Position numbers and translations under genes: made by a program
Shown here: positions 20,209 through 25,715 of the stretch, one piece after another
How positions within the stretch are numbered: position 1 is the stretch's first letter
Layout: each line of letters starts with the position of its first letter
The notes under the pieces: generated by a model
Told to the model about the DNA's origin: nothing
The model's input: only the letters and a program-made list of their open reading frames with translations
Databases searched by the model: none
DNA from: a virus
DNA length: 25,715 nt
Virus record (IMG/VR): IMGVR_UViG_3300031884_000122
Location: 1-25,715 of that record
Direction: 5' to 3' (one strand)

Positions 20209-21967
20209 CAGGCTTCCTATTGTAGGCAATCACTTTGTACCAAGCGCCTTCTTTTTGGTAAGTGATGGTATCGGGTGCATTGCCGTTAAGATCCGTGTAC
20301 ATAGCACGTTCTTTATAGCCTTGCGACCAGTTTGGATCTTTTGGCACCCAGAACGAAAATTTCCGATACGATGTACGCACATCGATGCGCCACATTTCCC
20401 GCCCAGCCTTGCTTAGGGTATGGTTTGCCTTCCATTCTTCCACCACATCTGTCTGCCGCCTTGTGGGGTCATCTTTCATCGCCTTAAACTCAGCGATCAG
20501 CTTTTCGTTCGGATCGACGATCTCCCCCTTACATTCTGAGCAATACCGTGCGGCTATGTCATTATCAGCCTCGCAGTGGGGGCAGGTCTTTGTGGTCCAA
20601 CGAGATCCGCACTGTACTAGTTGCCCCGCCACGAGTTGCTTTGATTGGCACCGCCGACCGTAATGGGCGGGAATCATGCCATGCTCGGACACAATCGTAA
20701 TGCCATCGAGATCGCAGAAGTAACCAGAAGGACTAATCTCGAACCCCGATGGGTTTGGTCTGGCTTTAAATTCATTTTCCACCTCGCATAATGGGCAGCG
20801 CACCTTCAGGTAAAGCGCGTTTTCCTTTGCCTTTACCGTCTTGATCAAGGGGTTAAACACGTCACCGTCGGGGCAGTGGCGCTCGAGGTTCTCGGCATAA
20901 TCTAGGATCAGGCAGTCATCCTTACCCTCGAACAGGCGCAGGCCTCGACCGATGATCTGCTGCAGCAGGCCCACTGATTCTGTCGCCCGTAGGATCGCGA
21001 TCAAATCGACATGGGGCGCATCGAAGCCCGTGGTGAGCACCTGCACGTTGACGAGGTACTTGATCTCTTGGGCCTTGAACCGCGCTATGATGGCGGCGCG
21101 TTCTTGACTAGGCGTATTCCCCGTCACAAGGGCAGACAAGCCCCGTGGCAGGCTTTCCATGCACTCTTGGGCATGTTGCACCGTGGCGGCAAAGACCATC
21201 ACCCCTTGGCGCTCTCTGGCCTGCGCCACCACATCCGCAATGATTGCCGACGTTTTGCGGCCTTGGCCGATAAAGGCGCGATCAATGTCCTCGCTGTCGA
21301 ACTGATTGCGGCTATTCAGCTCCATGTCGAGGGTGTGATATGATTCGGCGTGTATCTGCCCGATCACCGGCTTTGTCAGGTAGCCCTGATCAATCAGCTC
21401 CTGCGCCGTAATCCTGTCTACGCAGACCGAAAAATATGGGTTGATGGTTTCGTGTTCTCCGACTGGCTTACCATCTGGCCACTGGCCGAAGATGTACCCA
21501 GTCCCCATCCGATAGGGCGTGGCAGTCATCCCCACGACGCGGATGTTGGCATTCTGTTCGCGAATGGCATTGACGATGTTGCGGATGGTCGGCGTGATCC
21601 CGTGGGCCTCATCGATGACGATCATCCCGAACTGGCTGCCGAAGCGCCTGATGCGGTTCTTCACCGTCAGGGGAGTGCCAAACACCACCGGGTGCTTAAG
21701 CGACTTGGCACCGGCGCTTGCCGAGAAGATCGAGCAGGGGTTTCCGGTCGCGCGGTATTTTTCGCTATTCTGCACCACAAGCTCCGCGCTAGGCGCAAGG
21801 CATAGGACGTGTTTGCCGCCCGATATGCGGTGAATAGTGTCCGCAATCGCCGCAATGATGTGGCTCTTGCCTGCGCCGGTAGCCGCCTCGATGCAGCAAG
21901 GTTCAGCCGTTTTCTTCACCCACTGGATGATCTGATCGTGCGCTTTTTGCTGATAATCACGCAGCAC
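20195..21967 (-). CDS. SF2 DEAD/DEAH-type helicase with zinc ribbons
   Basis: A 590-residue protein. Motifs: Q-x-x-A region at 5-10, Walker A A-A-T-G-A-G-K-S (28-35), D-E-A-H (119-122), motif III T-A-T (148-150), motif V T-T-G-F-D-A-P (312-318), motif VI Q-Q-I-I-G-R-G-L-R (336-344). About 391-479 hold Cys pairs, C-P-L-C, C-P-H-C and C-S-E-C, likely two zinc ribbons. It should move on or open duplex DNA with ATP during phage replication or recombination. The start is GTG at 21967 with GGAG seven bases upstream; it overlaps the GIY-YIG gene by 11 bases. Whether it is the replicative helicase cannot be told here. Confidence 0.92.
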   Translation of the reverse strand: MLRDYQQKAHDQIIQWVKKTAEPCCIEAATGAGKSHIIAAIADTIHRISGGKHVLCLAPSAELVVQNSEKYRATGNPCSIFSASAGAKSLKHPVVFGTPLTVKNRIRRFGSQFGMIVIDEAHGITPTIRNIVNAIREQNANIRVVGMTATPYRMGTGYIFGQWPDGKPVGEHETINPYFSVCVDRITAQELIDQGYLTKPVIGQIHAESYHTLDMELNSRNQFDSEDIDRAFIGQGRKTSAIIADVVAQARERQGVMVFAATVQHAQECMESLPRGLSALVTGNTPSQERAAIIARFKAQEIKYLVNVQVLTTGFDAPHVDLIAILRATESVGLLQQIIGRGLRLFEGKDDCLILDYAENLERHCPDGDVFNPLIKTVKAKENALYLKVRCPLCEVENEFKARPNPSGFEISPSGYFCDLDGITIVSEHGMIPAHYGRRCQSKQLVAGQLVQCGSRWTTKTCPHCEADNDIAARYCSECKGEIVDPNEKLIAEFKAMKDDPTRRQTDVVEEWKANHTLSKAGREMWRIDVRTSYRKFSFWVPKDPNWSQGYKERAMYTDLNGNAPDTITYQKEGAWYKVIAYNRKPDEVP

Positions 21968-22466
21968 TTTTCTTCTCCAAATATTCTATATAATCTATTA
22001 ATTGCCAACCAGTTACGGCCAATTTAGGTTTAAATGGAGTGCCATGCGCTGACAGCCCCGGCTTCGGTGGGATAAGAATATGGCCTAAGGTGCCATCGTC
22101 TATAAGTTTGTTAAAAGTTCCCCCACCAATATCTAAGATTTCGCATACCTCATACGGCCTATAAATAGGGTTAAACCGAACAATTTTTGCAGTCAAATCT
22201 CGCCTTGATTCTTGCGACCTTTCTTCTCTATAAATTTCTTTTGTTTTTTGAATATTATGTAATGGTTTTTCCTGACGAATAGCTAACGTTTCAGCTTTTA
22301 ATGCTTCTTCCCTTGTATCAAAATGTTCGATTGTAACATTACTGATAGTTTTGAACCATGCGGAATGATCCGCATGTTGGCCTAGCCTGTTCAAAGCGCT
22401 TAAGGAAATTCCCACATAAAGAAGCGTTCCGTCTTTATCAAAATGGCGGTAAAGGCTCGTTCTCAT
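21957..22466 (-). CDS. GIY-YIG endonuclease with C-terminal helix-turn-helix
   Basis: A 169-residue protein. Residues 4-75 form a GIY-YIG nuclease domain (L-Y6-R-H, L-L-Y17-V-G-I-S, R27, H31, catalytic Glu E59 in E-E-A-L-K-A-E-T, then P-L-H-N). Residues 100-130 look like a MerR/excisionase-type helix-turn-helix (Y-R-P-Y-E-V-C-E-I-L-D-I-G-G-G-T-F-N-K-L-I-D-D-G-T-L). This is the plan of a small homing or mobile nuclease that finds DNA through its C-terminal domain. Base composition looks more A/T-rich than the helicase next to it. Its first 29 bases overlap the end of the upstream gene, and its last 11 overlap the helicase. Confidence 0.85.
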   Translation of the reverse strand: MRTSLYRHFDKDGTLLYVGISLSALNRLGQHADHSAWFKTISNVTIEHFDTREEALKAETLAIRQEKPLHNIQKTKEIYREERSQESRRDLTAKIVRFNPIYRPYEVCEILDIGGGTFNKLIDDGTLGHILIPPKPGLSAHGTPFKPKLAVTGWQLIDYIEYLEKKSAA

Positions 22467-22926
22467 TTTTTAAATCTTCCATTTTATTTAGATTGACCTG
22501 TGGCACCATCCATGCCGGTGCGCCCTTGCCGTTGGGATCGTAGAGGTATTTGTCCTGCTTGGCTTCGTTGGTTCGTATCCAACCGGCCATTGTGTAGGTA
22601 GGCATGCGATTAATCACGAGGACGACAATCTCGTCCTTCTTGTCGTTTGCCCGGATGATCAGCTTGCCATGCTCGTGCTTGGTGGATCGCACCTGCATGA
22701 CCCCGACATCCGGTGCCTTGAATGTATTCACCGATGGCTCGTAGTAGACATCCAGCCACTTCGCAAAGGCCATTTCGGCGGCTGCCCCATCGACATCAAT
22801 CTGCCACTGCGAATCAGTTGGCGAGTGCTTGTTTTGAACGAGATTTCCAAGCGACGATATGCTTCGCATGTTGCCGACAAGCCCGGCAACCATGAGTTCG
22901 GGCTTGGTTAGTTTAATGGTATTCAT
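22438..22926 (-). CDS. Phage protein of unknown function (possible nuclease fold)
   Basis: A 162-residue protein. Patterns: P-E-L-M-V-A-G-L-V-G-N-M-R (9-21), D-G-A-A-A-E-M-A-F-A-K-W-L (47-59), S-V-N-T-F-K-A-P-D-V-G-V-M-Q-V-R (66-81), then I-R-A-N-D-K-K-D-E-I-V-V-L-V (91-104) and M-P-T-Y-T-M-A-G-W-I. I have seen this family as an unassigned protein in other phages. The order E, D, Q-x-R with beta strands suggests a PD-(D/E)XK-like fold, which is inference. The ATG at 22926 overlaps the methyltransferase end by 14 bases. Its C-terminal nine residues are encoded in DNA shared with the GIY-YIG start. Confidence 0.65.
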   Translation of the reverse strand: MNTIKLTKPELMVAGLVGNMRSISSLGNLVQNKHSPTDSQWQIDVDGAAAEMAFAKWLDVYYEPSVNTFKAPDVGVMQVRSTKHEHGKLIIRANDKKDEIVVLVINRMPTYTMAGWIRTNEAKQDKYLYDPNGKGAPAWMVPQVNLNKMEDLKNENEPLPPF

Positions 22927-24487
22927 TGGCAATCCTTTTACCTATCCAAGCCATTACTGGCACAGCCATAGAATTGCCAAGAGACTTGTAGCGTGGACCA
23001 TCGGCTGCGCCGGGGATGGCGGTATAGTCATCTGGAAAACCCTGTAGGCGTTCACATTCTCGTGGGGTCAGACGGCGGACGGCCATAATATTTCCAGTTA
23101 TGGACCCATTAAAACAATCTGTTCCAATAGACTGCATATACGCCACGGCCATAGGGTTTTTTGCCTGTAATGTGGTAGATTGATTATCGCCTACAGATGG
23201 TTCTGACATATGTGCGCTGAAAGTGACGGGTTGCACAATATAATCCCCCCCTTGGTTACCGCCCGTAGGCCCAGCGGCCATAACAGGTTGTGCAACATCC
23301 ACTTCACGGGCTTTATAATCTTTACCGGAGTTCATTGGCATAATTGAATAAGGCTGCGCCACATAAGTTGTACTTTCATGCTTATCAGCCTTTGATGCAC
23401 CAGAACGTAAACAATGCCCAAGATCAGGATTTTCACCTACACCGAAGGGAACTGGTTGGGCTATATAATTAGTTTGCTTCATTCCTGAATCTGCCGCCAA
23501 CGCTCCTACAATTTGTCCATCCCCATTTATATATCGCACTTCATCCCGTGTGTTTTGTTGAAATGCCATTGGTTGCATCACCGCCCAATTGCTATCTATT
23601 CCTTCAGTTCCTCGCATACCCTTACTAATGCCTGCCGTAATTGGTCCGGTAATATGGGCTACAATGCTTGGAGATTGGAAACCAGTGGTTTGATTAGCAC
23701 CTACCGATAATGTATCGGATACCTCCTCAGTGTATTGGGGCGCTACTCCTTCAGAAACATGTGAATTAGTCATTATAGGCAAGGTTTCTGTTTCTGGATC
23801 GTAACGCTGACCAACGCCTGTTGTAAGGCATTTGGCAGTTTCTTTCCCCTTGCTTCTGCACGGCGGAGTATCCCTTCGCAAGCCTTCGCGCTCAAAAAGA
23901 ACTTCTGCGGGATCGAATCCGTCTCGAGCACTTGCGACAACGAACAGACGACGGCGTCGTTGGGCCACTCCAAAGTATTGAGCGTCGAGAACTCGCCACG
24001 CCGCACGTCTTTTCGGTCCCATAACCATACCTGAGTTTGTCCATTTGCCCCCTGTCGGGATGAGGGGTTCATCGTTTCCCACAAGGGCACCAAGGAAGCA
24101 TCCGAAGGCGTTGTCCTTAACGGAGAGCACTCCGGGGACGTTTTCCCATACGATGATTGTTCCATCAGATCGAAGATCGTCAATTGCATCTGCAAGCCTT
24201 ACAAATTCTAGGGTCAAGTTACCACGGTCATCACCTAAACTATTACGAAGCCCTGCAACAGAGAAGGCTTGGCAAGGTGTGCCACCAACTAAGATGTCAG
24301 CGTCTTTTATCCAATCTTGTTCACGCAAAACGGTAAAGTCGCCATGTAGAGGTACATCTGGATAGTGGTGGGTTAACATCTTACGCGGAAATGGTTCAAT
24401 CTCACTGAATGCTAATGGTTCCCAACCTAATGAGTGCCAAGCAACGGTGGCGGCTTCAATACCAGAGCATACTGATAAATATTTCAT
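22913..24487 (-). CDS. DNA cytosine-5 methyltransferase (Dcm type)
   Basis: A 524-residue enzyme that methylates carbon 5 of cytosine in DNA using SAM. Motif I is V-C-S-G-I-E-A-A near the start. Motif IV is G-G-T-P-C72-Q-A-F-S with the catalytic Cys. Motif VI is E-N-V-P-G (116-120), VIII is Q-R-R-R-R-L-F (176-182), and IX/X lies at the end (R-R-L-T-P-R-E-C-E-R-L-Q-G-F-P, then S-L-G-N-S-M-A-V-P-V). The recognition region, about 200-465, is unusually long and holds repeated Q-P-V/M motifs. The ATG overlaps the adenine-type methyltransferase stop by one base (TGATG). No restriction partner is seen, so self-protection against host restriction is the likely use. Confidence 0.95.
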   Translation of the reverse strand: MKYLSVCSGIEAATVAWHSLGWEPLAFSEIEPFPRKMLTHHYPDVPLHGDFTVLREQDWIKDADILVGGTPCQAFSVAGLRNSLGDDRGNLTLEFVRLADAIDDLRSDGTIIVWENVPGVLSVKDNAFGCFLGALVGNDEPLIPTGGKWTNSGMVMGPKRRAAWRVLDAQYFGVAQRRRRLFVVASARDGFDPAEVLFEREGLRRDTPPCRSKGKETAKCLTTGVGQRYDPETETLPIMTNSHVSEGVAPQYTEEVSDTLSVGANQTTGFQSPSIVAHITGPITAGISKGMRGTEGIDSNWAVMQPMAFQQNTRDEVRYINGDGQIVGALAADSGMKQTNYIAQPVPFGVGENPDLGHCLRSGASKADKHESTTYVAQPYSIMPMNSGKDYKAREVDVAQPVMAAGPTGGNQGGDYIVQPVTFSAHMSEPSVGDNQSTTLQAKNPMAVAYMQSIGTDCFNGSITGNIMAVRRLTPRECERLQGFPDDYTAIPGAADGPRYKSLGNSMAVPVMAWIGKRIANEYH

Positions 24488-25005
24488 CACTGTCCTACGA
24501 AGATTGTGGGTTGCGGGTCGTTAAAATCAAACAGATACCAGCAGCAATTATCTTTGCCAGCCGTATTTCCAAACCACTTCACCCGCCCCACCGATACAAT
24601 TTTCTTGCAGTGCGGCAGGTAAGGCGTGGCCTGCTTGGTGTGCATCCAATCCGCATCAAACAGCAACCATGTCGGCCCCCAAAACAAGGATCTCTCGATG
24701 ATCTGGTGCATCACATCGCGGCCCCAAGGCGGGTTTGTAATCACAACGTCGGCGCGGTTCATGTCTTCGCGTGTCAAAAATGACGCATCTGCCTGTTTCA
24801 CGATCTTGTGGCGAGGCTCGACGTCATAAGCAGCAACACACTTGTGGCCATGTTTCTGCAAAATGCGGATCAAAGCCCCGTCACCGGCGCAAGGCTCCGC
24901 ATAATATGACCCCTTGGGTAGGTGAGAAAGAAGCGGCAGGACCGCCTCCTCCGGTGTTGCATAGGCATCGAGCTTGTGCGGTTTAAAGTTGCTACGCTTG
25001 CCCAT
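24487..25005 (-). CDS. Adenine-type DNA methyltransferase (NPPW class I SAM enzyme)
   Basis: A 172-residue SAM-dependent methyltransferase. Motif I is A-E-P-C-A-G-D-G-A-L (36-45), and motif IV is I-T-N-P-P-W-G (89-95), the form seen in N6-adenine (and some N4-cytosine) enzymes. C-terminal residues V-K-W-F-G-N-T-A-G-K-D-N form a feature often seen in small phage enzymes of this kind. No separate target-recognition domain is evident. It overlaps the exonuclease gene by 14 bases at its start and the cytosine enzyme by one base at its end, so it belongs to one translated unit with both. Confidence 0.85.
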   Translation of the reverse strand: MGKRSNFKPHKLDAYATPEEAVLPLLSHLPKGSYYAEPCAGDGALIRILQKHGHKCVAAYDVEPRHKIVKQADASFLTREDMNRADVVITNPPWGRDVMHQIIERSLFWGPTWLLFDADWMHTKQATPYLPHCKKIVSVGRVKWFGNTAGKDNCCWYLFDFNDPQPTIFVGQ

Positions 25006-25591
25006 CTAAATATTTCTCCGCGTTTGGAAGCTCACGTTCAATCAGATATTTTTCATAAAAACTTTTTAGAACGGGAAGAACCGTGTGCAAAAATTTATCG
25101 TCCCGATCTATTCGCTCCAACGCATCCCCATATGGCGTCCACTGGTAGAAGTCACACCAATCGCGATCCGTAGCAAATAGCTGTATTTGCATCTGCGCGT
25201 AATAGTGGGTCTGCATTGCTGCCGTCTTGAATACCGGGGGTCTTTTGTACCGAATGCCAAACGGGCACTTGATCTCGACCAGTCCGCGATCGCCCACCAG
25301 TCCATCGGGGCTGGCCCCGAGCCAATGCTCGTATTGGTAGAAGGCGCACGGTTCAACCGTGTTGCCGGTGACCATCTCGTATTCAAGAAGGGCACCGGCC
25401 TCGTTCTGTACGCCCCAGTTAGTGGCTATGTTTCCCGTAAACTCACTGGGAGCCTTGTGCCAATCACGAACCATGCGGCGCAAGATGTCCGCTTGGTTCG
25501 CAAAGGGTGCGATACCGAGGATTGCTCCAACGGCTGAACCGGTCACCCGGCCCTTTCGAATGTTAAACCATTCCTCGGATCGCTGTTTCAT
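24992..25591 (-). CDS. YqaJ-family recombination exonuclease
   Basis: A 199-residue enzyme of the lambda exonuclease fold. The opening R-S-E-E-W-F-N-I-R-K-G-R-V-T-G-S (4-19) is the YqaJ signature. G-V-Q-N-E-A-G-A-L-L-E-Y-E (60-72) and D96-G-L-V ... V-E106-I-K108-C-P-F give the metal site, and Y-Y-A-Q-M-Q-I-Q-L (130-138) the last motif. It should degrade one strand of double-stranded DNA ends for single-strand annealing. A partner annealing protein is not in the window. It begins with a one-base TAATG overlap with the gene cut by the right edge. Confidence 0.93.
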   Translation of the reverse strand: MKQRSEEWFNIRKGRVTGSAVGAILGIAPFANQADILRRMVRDWHKAPSEFTGNIATNWGVQNEAGALLEYEMVTGNTVEPCAFYQYEHWLGASPDGLVGDRGLVEIKCPFGIRYKRPPVFKTAAMQTHYYAQMQIQLFATDRDWCDFYQWTPYGDALERIDRDDKFLHTVLPVLKSFYEKYLIERELPNAEKYLDGQA

Positions 25592-25713
25592 TATCTTTCG
25601 TCCTTTAAAGGCCAGCCCAATATCTTACAAAGGTCATCGGATGGGTTTACTTCGTCCATTATAATTTTGCGTTCTCGCTCCAAAAGACCAATGACATCGC
25701 CAATCAGATCAAT
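25591..25713 (-). CDS. C-terminal part of an unidentified gene (cut by window)
   Basis: Reading on the - strand from the right edge, one frame stays open to TAA at 25591-25593 and gives 40 residues (I-D-L-I-G-D-V-I-G-L-L-E-R-E-R-K-I-I ... I-L-G-W-P-L-K-D-E-R). The other two frames close within the first dozen bases. The stop overlaps the exonuclease start (TAATG), as elsewhere in this operon. The piece is too short to name a family. Confidence 0.6.
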   Translation of the reverse strand: MDLIGDVIGLLERERKIIMDEVNPSDDLCKILGWPLKDER

Positions 25714-25715
25714 TT

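Noticed and set aside
21011-21833. Several + frames opposite the helicase
   Set aside because: They are antisense shadows of a gene with a full set of SF2 motifs.
1-25715. tRNA genes, CRISPR arrays, integrase or attachment sites
   Set aside because: None seen by eye on either strand; nearly all of the window is coding. A tRNA and covariance-model search would settle it.

Overview
The window is part of the genome of a tailed bacteriophage (Caudoviricetes), most likely of podovirus build. It carries an SU10-type adaptor protein and a nozzle-type tail protein, and large glycine/alanine-rich virion proteins of the ejection type. No tape-measure, tail-tube or sheath gene is visible. The two-component spanin (inner-membrane protein plus lipoprotein) and the GH108 endolysin point to a Gram-negative host, probably a proteobacterium. 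The sequence does not fix the host further. No integrase, tRNA, CRISPR array or attachment site is visible. Terminase, portal, capsid and polymerase genes must lie outside the window.

Left arm (1-16642, + strand) is a tightly packed late operon in which most genes overlap or abut, often as TAATG or ATGA. In order it holds a DUF7483 fibre protein cut by the window edge, a free-standing HNH/endonuclease VII gene, a DUF7936 protein, a small membrane/coiled-coil protein, a fibre with repeated domains and a glycine-rich adhesin-like fibre. Then come a membrane-anchored protein of unknown role, holin-like protein, i-spanin, o-spanin and GH108 endolysin. The last block is adaptor, nozzle, two small virion-type proteins, a GNAT acetyltransferase, a 1289-residue protein with S74 autoprotease and lytic transglycosylase domains, a 641-residue ejection-type protein and a 56-residue protein.

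A hairpin terminator (about 16648-16673) with a T tract on both strands separates this arm from the right arm (16675-25715, - strand), which converges on it. Reading leftward from the right edge, the right arm holds a cut gene, a YqaJ exonuclease, an adenine-type methyltransferase, a Dcm-type cytosine methyltransferase, a small phage protein, a GIY-YIG endonuclease, an SF2 helicase, a VRR-NUC nuclease and several small proteins. A near-consensus sigma70-type promoter (19265-19292) with an inverted repeat at the predicted start site then appears to drive a second run of small genes. These include a winged-helix protein, a DUF6378 protein and several coiled-coil or membrane proteins, ending at the shared terminator.

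The points most worth a second look are: (1) an ~80-residue domain present four times in two different virion proteins, apparently inserted inside otherwise continuous domains; (2) an S74 autocleavage domain in the middle, not at the end, of the giant transglycosylase protein; (3) two HNH/GIY-YIG genes fitted seamlessly into operons; (4) a methyltransferase with an iterated recognition region; (5) a 32-residue membrane microprotein gene held by overlaps at both ends.
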